A stretch of 64,000 nt of DNA from Stomoxys calcitrans (GCF_963082655.1 NC_081555.1:91427272-91491271), one strand, 5' to 3'. Numbered from the stretch's first letter, positions 32,561 to 44,270 are shown. Program-made: numbers and translations. The notes: generated by a model from the sequence alone, not told the origin.

Positions 32561-33140
32561 AGTAGCTATATAGTAGCTAAATCTAAAAATAAACCGATCT
32601 GAACCATAGACGACGCGGATGCCGAAAAGCCTAATACTGTCAATATGTCAAATTTCAGCGAAATCGGACAATAAATGCGCCTTTTATGGGCCCAAAACCT
32701 TAAATCGGTCTATATGGCAGCTATATTCAAATCTCGAACGATCTGGGTCAAATTGAAGAAGGATGTCGAAGAGCCTAACACAACTCACTATCCCAAATTT
32801 CAGCAAAGTAGGATAATAAATGTGGCTTTTATGGGCCTAAGACCCTAAATCGGCAGATAGGTCTATATGGGGGCTATATCAAGATATTGTCCGATATAGC
32901 CCAACTTCGAACTTAAAAAAGACAAAAAAAAAGAATCTGTGCAAAGTTTCAGCTCAATATCTCTATTTTTAAAGACTGCAGCGTGATTTCAACAGACAGA
33001 CGGACGGACATGTCTAGATCGTCTTAGATTTTTACTTTGATCAAGAATATATATACTTTATAGGGTCGGAAATGGATATTTCGATGTGTTGCAAATGGAA
33101 TGACAAAATGAATATACCCCATTCTTCGGTGGTGGTAATA
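32561..33140 (+). repeat. Type B repeat, 3' two thirds
   Basis: Units with aatttcagcgaaatcggaca, gggcccaaaaccttaaatcg and gtcgaagagcctaacacaac are followed by the standard tail and the end cccattcttcggtggtgg. The last tataaaaa is replaced by taatagc, so the end is slightly eroded. Confidence 0.75.
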
Positions 33141-33371
33141 GCAACTGTGAACGTTAAAAATAGCAACTCTGAATGTTGTACACATCGTGTGATGCGTACG
33201 AAAAATATAATATGACAAATGGATAATGGAATAATTATGCCACTTTTCGATAAAATGTATTTCATCGAACATATATACTTAAAAAATTACAATACATGTT
33301 AGAATACATGTCGATTAGAGCGCGCTTTATTCGTATTTGACGTACAAAAGACAAAACTCATGAATACAGAA

Positions 33372-33592
33372 AGTGGCAGCGAATACGACAAGTCTTATCG
33401 TGTAATAGCAGCTTTACCTGACAGATCTTGAATAACAAGATGTGTGCGTAATAAAATAAATAAAAAGATAGAAAGAATAAAAGTGACAGCTCTTATGACA
33501 AGTCTTATCGTATAATAGGAGCTTTACGTGGTAGATCATGAATAACGAGATGTGTGCGAAATCAAATAATGAGATAGAAAGAAAGAAAAGCA
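33372..33592. repeat. 110-bp tandem duplication
   Basis: gacaagtcttatcgt, aatagcagctttac, gatcttgaataacaagatgt and agatagaaagaa recur in the same order 110 bp apart (for example agtcttatcg at 33391 and 33501). Divergence is about 10-15 percent. There is no coding evidence. Confidence 0.75.
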
Positions 33593-33849
33593 TAAACAAG
33601 AACATATGGATACATCGTGTTTTCGAAAAAAACTGCAATTAATATGTACACACAATGAATGATCGTTTGATGTACAGTGTAAACTCCACATAAGAGAAAA
33701 AGCTGAATCTAATCAATTAGTTATTCATACACTGAAAAAAAAGATGGCCCAAAATTTAAGATTTTTCCTAATTTGTAGGATTTTAGCAATGAAAACGAGC
33801 CAACGAACCATAACTTTAAACTAAATATGCCACCTTTAGATTTCATATC

Positions 33850-34560
33850 TTATTTACTAACGGACAGGCGGAGATCCGGGCGATCACGGAATGCGTGAGG
33901 TGGTGCGGCACTAACGCGAGGATGTCGAGTGTGAACATCTTTGTGGATAGTAAAATTGCCATAAGGGCAATAACAATCAGGACGGTAAGGTAACGAACAA
34001 TCTTGTAGTGTAAGAAGGAGATTAACGCCTTCTCTGAGGCAAAATCCGCATCGTTTGGGTGCAGGGCCATAAGGAGTAAGGGGAAATAAAAGGGCAGATG
34101 ATTTGGCGGTGAAGGCCAGAGGACTGCCCGAAGCCTTCCGGGTCGATAGTCCAAGTTAAGGGAGTCGGCGACGAATGCTTATGCAACATTGTGGAACAGC
34201 GAAACGGTCGGTAGGACGGCGAAAATCCTATGGGGGATCCAGATCGTGAGAAGACGAGGCTATTACTGAAAGGAGGTAAGAAGGAGGTCAGTATAGTTAT
34301 TGGAGCATTTCCTTTGTCATTGTCCGTCTTTGGCGTCTAACAGATACCGGCGATTAGGTGGAGACACAATACCAGACATGAATCAACTTAGGGGTGTGGT
34401 ATTGAAAATAATTAAGGATTTTGTAAGTAGCACGGAATTTCTAACTTCAAATTTTCTTCATAGAGTTTACTTTATAGTTTTTAGAGCGCTCAACAAGCCG
34501 ATTACTGGCTTAGGTGTATGTCCAAAATGGCATGGAGCGGATTAATATCTGCACCCTCTT
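33850..34560 (+). pseudogene. I/Jockey-like LINE, RNase H and C-terminal fragment
   Basis: Plus-strand frames encode a degenerate RNase H: QAEIRAITECVRWCGTNAR, then VNIFVDSKIAIRAITIRTV with the aspartate of the DSK motif. This is followed by RADDLAVKARGLPEA and a C-terminal block (ATLWNSETVGRTAKI, LLKGGKKEVSIVI, EHFLCHCPSLASNRYRRLG). The cysteine/histidine cluster at the end is partly lost (CxxCGEDDE is absent here but present at 59060). The 3' UTR continues to ctgcaccctcttatag. Frames are interrupted. Relatives: 58777-59354 and 61343-62424. Confidence 0.7.
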
Positions 34561-34827
34561 ATAGTAAGGCTACATGTCCGTTGGTGTCTTTTGGCGTAAA
34601 GCTCTCTAACAGCTGAATCCATATTTCAAAGTAGATTTGTAGTCCACTTGTAAAACCCTCATTGTCATGATATGTGGTTTAAGGAAAAAGGATGACCCCA
34701 AACAATTTACGTCACATTTTTATGTCACATACGTTCTGACTCCATTTTACCACATGCCACTTTTGGTTGTTCAGTGGCAGGGCAATCCCTCACACAACCC
34801 CCTTCTGATATTGAAATATAAAGTGCA

Positions 34828-35150
34828 CTATTTTCAAATTTGCCCATGAACATTTCATTAAGGAACTGGGGGAAACTTCTCACAAATCAAAGGGGGCTGT
34901 CCGATTAAATTTTAAGCTCAATTATAAGAGGCCTCCTTTTCATAGCCGAGTCCGAACGGCGTGCCGCAGAGCGACTTCTCTTTGGGGAGAAGTTTTTACA
35001 TGCCAAAGTACTTCACTTTAAATGTCGCCAACATTAGGAGGAGATAACCACCACTGAAAAATGTTATGATGCTCCTGGCAGGATTCGAACCCAGGCGTTC
35101 AGCGTAATAAGTGGACATGCTAACCTCTGCGCTACGGTGACCTATTTTCA
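34828..35150 (-). mobile_element. tRNA-derived SINE, family 1, with intact A and B boxes
   Basis: The SINE occupies 34837-35141 on the minus strand. It is flanked by the 9-bp direct repeat ctattttca (34828-34836 and 35142-35150). Read 5' to 3' from 35141: ggtcaccgtagcgcagaggt, with A box tagcgcagagg (35124-35134), then the B box ggttcgaatcc (35081-35091). The body and tail match 57348-57665. The promoter boxes look functional for RNA polymerase III, though transcription is not shown. Confidence 0.9.
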
Positions 35151-35275
35151 TTACATGATCATTTTGAACTATCTGAATATTGCAAGTAAATCTAAGTTTA
35201 TTCCTTTACTTGTTTTAACTCTTCGCCAACTATTTTATTCATAAAGTGCATAGTATGGCCATATATTGGGTTGCC

Positions 35276-35466
35276 CAAAAAGTAATTGTGGATTTTTTAA
35301 AAGAAAGTAAATTCATTTTTAATAAAACTTAGAATGAACTTTTATCAAATATATTTTTTTTACACTTTTTTTTCTAAAGCAAGCTAAAAGTAACAGCTGA
35401 TAACTGACGGAAGAAAGAATGCAATTACAGAGTCACAAGCTGTGAAAAAATTTGTCAATGTCAATT
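35276..35466. mobile_element. mariner-like MITE, one end lost
   Basis: The left end begins ttgggttgcccaaaaagtaa after TA. The interior is in inverted order relative to 13853 (cttagaatgaacttttatca, agcaagctaaaagtaacagc). It stops at aatttgtcaatgtcaatta, so the right terminal repeat is missing. Confidence 0.8.
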
Positions 35467-35469
35467 AGT

Positions 35470-37310
35470 TATTTTGATTCCTTTTAATGTTTACCTCAAT
35501 GTTTAAATAAGTGCGTTGCCAAAGTTGTATTTAACCGTTGTCAACATATTTAACTGCGAACGTTATTGTCCACAGCCGAAGGTTAAACTACTGATTGACC
35601 TCCATTCCAAAAGAACGCCAAGTAGGACCACACGCATTACACATGTTTTCCTCGCACATAGCAGTCACCTCTCGTACTCCCACCTATGGTTTGGCATTTA
35701 CACAAGTAACGGATGCTTAAGTAAAAAGTTAATCAATTTGGTGTGTTTTTGCTTCTTCTTCTTTTTTTATTGGAAATTAATTCCTCATTTTTAGAAAATT
35801 TATTTTCATTTATATACTGCAGATCCCTATAAAAAATTTCTTTCGTTTGATGCCCATTTCATTAAAGCCGTTTGGCCGTATTATGTACCACAAACTCACT
35901 TTTATAAAACCCACCTGCTGCATATGACCTTTAGTTATAACATTTTTGCATTGTAATGCAGCCTCACAAAAGATATACAAGCAACAACATCAAAAATGCA
36001 AATTCTCGCACGCCAAAGCCTTAGGAAATTGGTTGACCTACATGCCAAGTAGGACCACGCACATAACACCCCCACAACACCCTCACCTAAATAGTGAAAC
36101 TCTTTCTCTCGCACCTTTTGTTTCTCTTACTCTCACCACTAACACTCTCACTTATGGCTTTGCATTCACACTCATAACGAATGGCTTTGAAAAAACCAAC
36201 AACAATTTGGTGTGTTTCTGGTTCCTCCTCCTTTAATGGATATCAATTCCTCATTTTCATAGTTTTTCCTTTAGGAAAATTAATTTTCTCATATATTCTG
36301 CACATCTCTCAACAAAATATCTTTCGATTGACACCAATTTCATTAAAATACATTCAGCCGTTTGGCCGTAATATGCATCACAAAATCGCCTTGTTAAAAC
36401 CCTTGACCCTTTAATAACACATTTTATGCGATAACATCCCACAAATTGCAAAACTATTTTAAACTTCTTGTTTTAGTCATGTTTCTTTTTTTCACCATCA
36501 CCCTGTATTGGCAAGTTCATTTCGTTTCGCTACAATTTTACTTCCTTCAACTTTTTAACCTAGTAAAAGACTTTCATGACTGGTTATCGCAATCTGAAAC
36601 GGAAAAAGGGGCTTGTTTACATTGAATTGCCAATGAAGTTCTACTCGTAGTACAAGACCATTCCCATAATGAACTTGTTATCAGGTGGGTTTTGTTTTGA
36701 TTTTTAAATGTTTTTTTATATAAGATCTGGGGGCGCTATAAAATGTAAAGCACTCTTATTTCAACAGGGCCTATAAAGCCGCTTTAATCAACCATTTGTT
36801 ATTGAGACTACAAATCATGGTGCAAGTGTTTTTCTATTCAGTCTCTCCCCGTTTTACTTTTTCCATAAAGGCAGACATACTGACTTAGTCTCTTATCAAT
36901 GACAAGTGAAAACTTTTATTTGCCTAAGCAGTTTTGCAATTCTCTTTGTCTGTATAGATAAAACCTAAAATATAAGTACGTAGTTGTACTAGATTATATA
37001 TGTGTCTGAGTGTTTTACTCAGACGGTCAGTAGTTGAAAACTTGGACACTGACCCCATAAACCTTAAAAATAAGTTTAAATAAGTATACTTATTAAGTTA
37101 CATACTAGGCTTAAATGTATGCCATGATGAATAAAAACATTTCTGAGAATTTGAAGGCAATAAATTTTGTATGAAATTTATTTGGCGTTGTTTAGAACTA
37201 GTATTTTTTTTGTACAAAATAATGCCAGAATATGTTGCACATTTGCTAAAGTATTCTAATACATTGAATAACATTTAATTTCATAAATATTTCAGTTCAA
37301 TAAAATGAAA
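35470..37310. repeat. Low-copy region containing an imperfect direct repeat of about 470 bp
   Basis: 35560-35940 and 36010-36430 share accacacgcattacac/accacgcacataacac, tttggtgtgttt(t/c)tg, attcctcatttt, and gccgtttggccgta in the same order, 468-488 bp apart. Identity is moderate. The rest (36430-37310) shows no feature. Open frames in the repeats are short and not conserved between the two copies. Confidence 0.55.
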
Positions 37311-37317
37311 AAAAATT

Positions 37318-37498
37318 TAAATGCATTTTTAATAAAGCTTAGAATAAACTTTAATCAAATATACTTTTTTTACACTTTTTTTCTAAAGCAAGCTAAAAGT
37401 AACAGCTGATAACTGACAATTACTGAGTCACAAGCTGTGAACAAAATTGTCAACGCCGACTATATGAAAAATCCGCAATTACTTTTTGGGCAACCCAA
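37318..37498. mobile_element. mariner-like MITE, opposite end lost
   Basis: The interior matches 35276-35466 (agcttagaataaactttaat, agctgataactgac), with a 20-bp deletion after aactgac. The right end tccgcaattactttttgggc...aacccaa at 37471-37498 is followed by TA. The left terminal repeat is absent. Confidence 0.8.
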
Positions 37499-37750
37499 TA
37501 AAATATCTTTCAAAGTTAAATTTCATACAAAATTTACGAGAAATTATATTGTAACAGGCATTTGCCCAGGAATTCAGACAATTTTGTCAAAATTACATTT
37601 TTATATAAAATGTTAAAGACTTCGTCGAAATTTAGACTTCATATATATTAATAAATGTCGGTAAAAATGTCCTACTTTGCTTTGCTTTTTATAGTTGAAT
37701 ACGACATGTAGAACAGAGCAAGGACAGTACCTGAGGATATAAGGAGGGTT

Positions 37751-37880
37751 TTATACCCACAGCCATGAAATGGGGGCGTATTAATCTATTCATTCCATTA
37801 GTAACACCTCGAAATATTGGTCTGAGACCCCGAAAAGTGTACATATTTTCAGTCGATCTAGCCATATCCGTAGAGATTTT
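37751..37880 (-). repeat. Type A repeat tail fragment
   Basis: Inverted tail: ttatacccacagccatgaaa, taacacctcgaaatattggt, gagaccccgaaaagtgtaca. It stops abruptly at the LOA-like LINE sequence. Confidence 0.65.
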
Positions 37881-37988
37881 AGTACAAATATATCTTAGGG
37901 TAAAGATCTCTGGATATCTCCTGTCTCGGCAACAGCATGTATATAGTAAAGGCAAGTCCATTGAAACAGCCCTTTACGACCTAGTCGT

Positions 37989-38351
37989 CTACATAGTAGA
38001 CGATACTATCGTTAATTTTCCATCACCTATATTTCAAACGAAAATGGAAAGCAAGAATCAAGAGATAGATTTATATAGAAGCCATATCAATGCATAGACC
38101 GAATAAAACCCAATTTAACAAAGTCAGTTGGAAGTCATGAGAGAAATCATTTTAAAAAAATTAAGCCCATCGGATGAAAATAGCACCCTCTATAGGTGGC
38201 ATGTGTCTTATAGGATACACTCAGTGTCGGATCGCTGATTTTTGCTAAATTTTGCAAAAAATTTAACTTTGCCAATAGTATCGTATTCAGTATTCAGACA
38301 AAAATAAAATATCGATAGTGCCATCGATATTTTGCCAGCTATACTACATAG
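37989..38351 (+). mobile_element. hAT-like MITE inside the LOA-like LINE
   Basis: A 347-bp element (37997-38343) is flanked by the 8-bp direct repeat ctacatag (37989-37996 and 38344-38351). The right end tttgccagctata has one change from the family end tttgccagctcta. The left end has lost part of its inverted repeat (tagacgatactatcg instead of tagagctggcaaactatcg). This uninterrupted copy defines the empty form of the larger copies at 10625-12358 and 52192-53783. Confidence 0.85.
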
Positions 38352-38559
38352 AGCATTTCTTGACATCGAAGGTACTTTCAATACTGTAAAACCGACGTCA
38401 AACATATATCATCAGCATCGCGTATGATGATGATATGGCTATTGCGGTAATGGTAAAATTTTCCCTGCGCTCTCAAAGATATTCTTTATGAAGCTCTACA
38501 TGCGATACCAAAGTGGGCAGCGGAACTACACTACACTCATAGAAAAAAGTTAGTTGAAA

Positions 38560-38800
38560 ATAGCAAACACTGTCAGCTGAATATTAGTAATAGTTAATTT
38601 TGCTGCTATTGTAGCAGTAGTTCTGCTTTTATAGCAGTATTACTGCAATTTAAGAGTAGCAGGCTTACTGCTGAAAAGTCTATTGTTTGCTGAAAATGAC
38701 TGCTGCTTAACTATGAAGGGGATGTTAGAAGAAAAACAAGTAAAAAGGTGTCAAGTCGGCCGAGGCGAGCATTGGATACCCACTACCTCGGGTATACCTA
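38560..38800 (+). repeat. tgctatt/gcagta repeat plus a type B-like head fragment
   Basis: 38560-38700 has loose direct repeats (gctgctattgtagcagtagt, tagcagtattactgcaattt). At 38738-38800 a degenerate GGCCGG head (acaagtaaaaaggtgtcaag, tcggccgaggcgagc, tacccactacc) follows. Both interrupt the LINE between its palm and RNase H. Confidence 0.5.
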
Positions 38801-39369
38801 CTCTGCAACAGTCAACCGGATCCATGGGATCGTTGTTTGTGCATCACAGTCGCACTGAATTTAATACTACATCTAATGGTCCTGGACGCTGTGTTATTCT
38901 TGATACAATATCCGCTGTTGCAGGCAGTGTGGATTACATCCTGCCTTCGCTGCTTTTTGATAAAAAGTACAGTACCACTATTCCTGATAGAACCGATTGG
39001 AACTACGTTATCCCTGGCAGTAGAAGTTATATAGACTTCTATACGGATGGTTGCAAACTAGACGACCAGGTGGGCTTTTGGATTGTATTCTAAGATCTAG
39101 AAATGATCATATCGAAAAGGTTACGCGACCACTGCAGTGTGTATCAAGCGGAGATCCTTGCAATTAAGGAAGTGGTTGAATGGTGAAGGTATTATAACAT
39201 AACTTCGATTGGCATAAATATCTTCTTAGATAGCCAGGCAGCCATTAAATCCCTGGAAAACGTATTTCGAAAACCGTTCTCGACAGTCGCAGATCTCTTA
39301 ACGAGATGACTGAACCGTTCAAAATTCACCTGCTCTGGGTGCTGGGGCACAGAGATATTCAAGGGAATT

Positions 39370-39591
39370 GTTAAACGGACGAGCTTGCGAGACAAGGAAC
39401 TACGTTACACATTCCAGGGAACTGGAATCTAATGGTATGCTTCTAGTGACATGTAAGCAAAGTTTTCAGGACCAGGAATTGTTAAACGGACGAGCTTGCG
39501 AGACAAGGAACTACATTACACATTCCAGGGAACTGGAATCTGATGGTATGCTTCTAGTGACTTGTAAGCTAAGTTTTCAGGACCAGGCCCG
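39370..39591. repeat. 111-bp tandem duplication within the LINE
   Basis: 39370-39480 and 39481-39591 (gttaaacggacgagcttgcg... to ...gttttcaggaccagg) differ at four positions that I can see. A length of 37 codons keeps the frame open across both copies. Confidence 0.85.
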
Positions 39592-40030
39592 AAGGACAAC
39601 GAATGATAGATGGTCACAAAGAGGCGGCTGTGAGCATTCCAAAACTTTGTGGCCTAATCTAGACTTGAAGAGGTCTACTGCTTTGCTGAACAGACGTCTC
39701 ATTCATTGTGTCCGTCATGACAGGTTACTGTCTAATCGGAAAACATGCTGACAGACTGTAGGTTGCTAGTAAGAACTTTTGCAGAAGCTGTGAGGGCATC
39801 GAAGAAGAAGGGACTATAGAACACCTTCTCTGTTAGGTTTTCATTTCTTTGAGAACCTGTCTGATCTGGCGGATGCGAGCGTTCGCAAGTTAGTTAGCTT
39901 TTTAAAACAATCTGGATAGTTCAACGGTAGGAACTGGAAGGCATCTTCCTTCTTCTGTTGCTTTGGTATCACAATGGACGAAAACGTCTAAGTGAGTCTG
40001 ATGGCAGACTGCCACTTAAACCTAACCTAA

Positions 40031-40900
40031 ATTGTGTAAGTCTATTTGTTTTGAAAGACTGTCGTGTTACTTTTATGACCTAGAAATAAATTTGGGAGAA
40101 AACGGTTTGGAATGTAGAGAGAACAATCTACAAAATTTGGTAGATAATAAAATCAATAATAACACCTTTAAGCAGGAACTAGAAGGCAATTTCAAATGTT
40201 TGTTTCTTTGGAATATATTCGATAGTTCCTGTTATTGCAAATTCGTTTGTTAAACAATTCTCTGGATCCCAGGAAATTTTTGCCATCACAGTACGAGATG
40301 ATTTGATTTTAGTCATTCATATATTATGTTAAATACTTTAAATCAGATTACTAGCGCCAACAAAAATTAGGTACAAATCCTAATCAGTTTTACTTTATTT
40401 GTTTGAAAAACTATTTTAAAGCGAATACTATATATATATCATTTGAAATACTTCTGTATAAATTTAGACACAAAAGCAAATTCAATATAAATGCATTCTA
40501 AACAATTGCAAAATTGTGACGAAATAATGAATTGCAAAAAAGAAATCAATCAAAACCATAGGTGCTGCTAATCATTTCGTTTTTCACTTATTGCTAAGCC
40601 AAAGCAATTGCAAAAATAGATGAATAAAAAAAGAGGGAAGAATTGGGACAATTGGACGGACAAAGCTCTTTGTTAAGTAAAATTCTTCATTAATGACATA
40701 ATTTAATTTTATTGATACATTTTAACTCTTTGAAGGAATTTCGTTTTCAACAAAATTTAAATATTCAACAGAAAAGTATATTAGACTATTATGGCCTTAT
40801 TCATATTATCGACTTAATATCTATTATATAAAAATTAAATTGTTGCGATTTGTTTGTTTGTTAGTTTGTTTGTCTGCTCCGTATAGAATCGAAAACGGCT
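40031..40900. other. No gene seen; A+T-rich low-copy DNA
   Basis: Frame 40032-40253 is Asn/Glu/Leu-rich without family features. A tgtttgtttgttagtttgtt tract lies near 40850. Nothing further is supported. Confidence 0.4.
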
Positions 40901-40914
40901 GAACTGATGATGAA

Positions 40915-41570
40915 CCGATCATGAAAATGAAATTTTCCGATTGGAATGAAATTTCGCACGACGTGTTTTGTCATGATATCCAACAACTATGCCAAGAATA
41001 GTTCAAATCGGTCTATAACCTGATATAGCTGTCATATAAACCGATCTTGGGTCTTGACTTCTTGAGCCTCTAGAGTGCGCAGTTCTTATCCGATTTGAAT
41101 GAATTTTGGCACGACGTGTTTTGTTATGATATCCAACAACTGTGCCAAGTATGGTTCATAACCTGATATAGCTATCATATAAACCGATCTGGGATCTTAA
41201 CTTCTTGAGTCTCTAGAGGTCGCAATTCTTATCCGATTTGCCTGAAATTTTGTACGACGGATTCTCTCATGACCATCAACATACGTGTTTATTATGGTCT
41301 GAATCTGTCTATAGCCCGATACAGCTCCCATATAAATCGATCTCTCTATTTTACTTCTTGAGCTGAAATTTTCCACAGGCCTCCAACATATAATTTAATT
41401 GTAGTCCAAACCGGAGCATATCTTGATATCGCTCTAATAGCAGAGCAAATCTTTTCTTATATCCCGTTTTGCCTAAGAAGAGATGTCGGGAAAAAAAACT
41501 CGGCAAATGCGATCCATGGTGGAGGGTATATAAGATTCGGCCCGGCCGAACTTAGCACGCTTTTACTTGT
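40915..41570 (-). repeat. Type A repeat, 5' (head) half, inverted
   Basis: Units with tcatataaaccgatcttggg and ttgagcctctagagtgcgca lead to the inverted head: atggtggagggtatataaga, ttcggcccggccgaactta and cgcttttacttgt. The tail half is missing. Confidence 0.75.
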
Positions 41571-41574
41571 TTTT

Positions 41575-42165
41575 ATTTTACTTATTTCCTTGAGCCTTTG
41601 CTCCAGTATGTTGTTAATCATACTAGGCTTTTAGTTATTTTTATTTTCGTTTTATTTTATAAAATACAAATGCGTTTTTACATTTGGTAATTGTCGTTTT
41701 GCTGCCTTGTTCGTACACTTAATTACTTTTATAGTTGAATGGTGACACATATGGGGTGATTTCAGTAATGTATACAATATTTACGACAACGCAAATGCTT
41801 AAATTAAAGGTTTGTCATAGAAAATGTCTCTTTCGAATTGAGCCTAAAGATCGAAGAGTTTCTTGATACATTTCGTCTTTACCAAAGGCTTATAAGGCAT
41901 ATTTGGTATAAAGGCTACAAAAGTCGTATATTGATTGGTAGTACTAATATCGAAGCTATTGTGAAAAGCCATCTAAAATCATCACTACTACCAACCAAGC
42001 TTGAATTTTGATCACACCAGCAGCCCTTTGCCGGGAGGAAATTCCGAGACATCATTAACGCAGCAGACGCCCGCTTTATACCAGCCGGTCTGTCGAATAC
42101 CCCAAGTTCGGCCCAATTTCCCGGCGCAGGCAGTGGTACTCGCAGACGAGCGTGATGGGATTCGT
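41575..42165. other. No gene seen
   Basis: Low-copy sequence to about 42000. From 42001 a frame (PGGNSETSLTQQTPALYQPV) may be part of the LINE that follows but has no recognisable motif. Confidence 0.35.
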
Positions 42166-42800
42166 TGTACGGACCCCACTAACCACAGAATCAGTGAGCT
42201 GAATCTGGAAATAAACGGGGTAGTCAACGAACATAAGCGGTTTTTGTGGCTGGAACACTTGGAGCAATGTAACTTAGGCACCGGTTAAGGCAAGCTGTGG
42301 TCTACTGTTAAGTCACTCTCGAACCCAGGTAGACGGGATGACAGGACCTCAGTCACTTTTGGCGACATAACCGTGACTGATTCGAAGAAATGCACCAGCT
42401 TGTTCAACCGTCAATTTATTGTGCATCCCAAGAGTGATAAGGCAAGGAGCAGAGCCAATCGCCGTATCCGTGGCCTCTGAGCCGATGGACAGCCATCACA
42501 ATTTACTTTGGGCGAAGTTACGAATGTCATCCGTGGCCCCAAATCATCCAAGGCGTTGGGCTCCGACGGAATCTCTACATTGATGCTGAAGACTCCTGAT
42601 TTAACTGGAATTAAGTACCGTATTACTGCCCTCAACTTGTCTTTGAACACTCTTATAGTTCCCGATGTCTGGAAAATGGGCAGAGTGATCCCGCTACTGA
42701 AGCCTGGAAAGACCCGAATTTGGGAGAGTCGTACAGACCGATCTCCCTTCTCTCACCAATAGCAAAGATGTTTGAGGCATTACTCCTTCCGAGCTTCGTA
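42166..42800 (+). pseudogene. I/Jockey-like LINE, N-terminal part of the RT domain
   Basis: Plus-strand blocks: NHRISELNLEINGVVNEHKR and FLWLEHLEQCNLGTG (linker before RT), WSTVKSLSNPGRRDD in another frame, FTLGEVTNVIRGPKSSKALG, then GSDGI (finger motif usually GPDGI, 42559-42573), LNTLIVPDVWKMGRVIPLLK PGK and a YRPIS-type segment (42735-42760) after a frameshift. Palm and catalytic motifs are absent; the sequence decays after 42800. This may be the same family as the C-terminal fragments at 33850 and 58777, but there is no overlap to prove it. Confidence 0.65.
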
Positions 42801-43035
42801 GTAGAATTTCCATTCGCCGAAATTCTCACGTAGACCACCTCCATCAGGAGACAAAGATCCTACCAGTGCGCAGAGTTCATCCAAATCATCATCTTGTGGA
42901 TAGGTATCCACCGCCCCCAAAGCCTTAAGGTAAATCTACATGATCTAGAGCGTGAGGTTCAGGGCTACAAGAGAGAACCTCCAACATTCATGTAGACACG
43001 GTATCAGTGGTGGTAAATAACTACCGGGTGAATGT

Positions 43036-43870
43036 CGTCCTACAAACCAAAACACTTCATGCAAAATTTCAGCCAAATCGAATAAAAACTGCGCCGCTCA
43101 AGAAGTTAAGATCCTAGATGGGTTTGTATGAGAGCTATATCAGGTTATGAACCATACCTGGCACAGTTGTTGATTGTCCAACCAAAACACTTTATGCAAA
43201 ATTTCAGCAAAATCGGATAAAAATTGTGCCCTCTAGTCGCTCAAGAAGTCAAGATCCGAGATCGGTTTGTATGGGAGGTGTAGGTTAGGTTAGGTAAGAG
43301 TGGCAGTCCTTTATATACTCACTTAGACAATTTTAGGTCCATTGTGATGCCACAGTATCGACGGACCAAGGCTTCTGGCGGGAATCGAACCCACGACCCC
43401 TGCACTGGTAATCCAAGCTCGCTACCAACTCGGCTGCCGGGACGCCATGGGAGCTGTATCAGGTTATTAATCGATTTGTGGACCATACTTGGCAGAGTTG
43501 TTGGAAGTCAAAATAAAATCACTTGTTGCCAAATTTCAGCGTCAAGATACGATATCGGTTTATATGGCAGCTATATCAAAACATGGACCCATTAACAATC
43601 CCAACCGACCTGCACTAATAAGAAGTATTTATGCAAAATTTCAAGCATCTAGCTTTACTCCTTTAACATTTCGAAAATATATGGAAAAGCAAACTCTTGC
43701 CCTACACATCCACGTTGGCAAAAGTTGGGGGTTTAAACGGTGTGGCAACCATTATTTGGTTGACACACAAAAAAATAAAACTGGAAAAAAAATACCGTTT
43801 GGGAGCGGTTTTGGTACCCCTAGGTACTTGACCTCTTTTGTGGTTTTAGACTAACTTTTACGGTTAAAAA
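43036..43870 (+). repeat. Type A repeat units, interrupted by a SINE
   Basis: 43036-43277 and 43447-43680 are type A units (atgcaaaatttcagccaaat, atcggtttgtatgggagg, tcaggttattaatcgatttg). The split coincides with the SINE insertion. The 3' tail is lost after atctagctttactccttta; 43690-43870 is unique. Confidence 0.7.
43271..43453 (-). mobile_element. tRNA-derived SINE, family 2, with a LOA-LINE-like tail
   Basis: The 169-bp insert (43278-43446) is flanked by the direct repeat atgggag (43271-43277 and 43447-43453). On the minus strand the 5' half is tRNA-like: A box cagccgagttgg (43425-43436) and a perfect B box ggttcgattcc (43381-43391), with variable loop sequence between. The 3' half (43362-43278) reads catcacaatggac..gtctaagtgag..gactgccac..acctaacctaac. 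This aligns with the 3' end of the LOA-like LINE at 39965-40030 and 9141-9215. The insertion site is inside a type A repeat, so the event is younger than that copy. Confidence 0.85.
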
Positions 43871-44270
43871 ATTCACATAAATCAGATATATCTCGGATAT
43901 ACCGCAAAATATGGAGACACTTCGTCTTCTTTTGAGGCCATATTAAAAAGGTTATTAGAAATGTTTGGCCTGAGAACCCAAAACCGGTTTGGGTTTTGCA
44001 ATACTGACTAGTACTTTAATATCCATTGGGAATTTCCAACCCACCAGAAAATGATCCTGAAATATTGTAGTTCCATAATTTTTATACTTGTTTTTGATTT
44101 TTTTTTTTATATTTTAAATATAAAATTTCCCATCATTATGGTTTCATCAATTTTTTTTTTGTTTTTTTGTTAATTACACCTATTACTAAAATGTTTTTTT
44201 TCTTAATTTTGATTGATAGTTTCTTAGAATAATTAAGACAAATTAATTATTTTCTTTGAGTTTTTGTTCG

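Larger units (their letters stand above)
37870..40030 (+). pseudogene. LOA-like LINE ORF2, RT palm to RNase H and 3' end, broken
   Basis: Plus-strand blocks in order: YLRVKISGYLLSRQQHVY and KGKSIETALYDLVVYI (37890-37990), a hAT-like insertion, FLDIEGTFNTVKPTS (motif A, about 38355-38400), a YADD-type YDDDMAIAV near 38425, unrelated sequence at 38560-38800, RNase H start FYTDGCKLDDQVGF (about 39040), AEILAIKEVVEW (39150), LDSQAAIKSLENV (39229) and the wall of the C-terminal domain NDRWSQRGGCEHSKTLWPNL (39600). The 3' UTR ends gtggcagactgccactt-like then acctaacctaa at 40020-40030. Numerous stops and frameshifts; a 111-bp tandem duplication lies in the RNase H tail. It resembles the truncated relatives at 1040-2300 and 9141-10150. 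Confidence 0.75.

Noticed and set aside
35081..35134. A tRNA gene
   Set aside because: A and B boxes are present but the anticodon arm and acceptor do not fold well, and the sequence continues into a repeated non-tRNA body with a target duplication: it is a SINE.
43381..43446. A second tRNA gene
   Set aside because: Same reasoning: tRNA-like head of a SINE with a LINE-type tail and 7-bp duplication.
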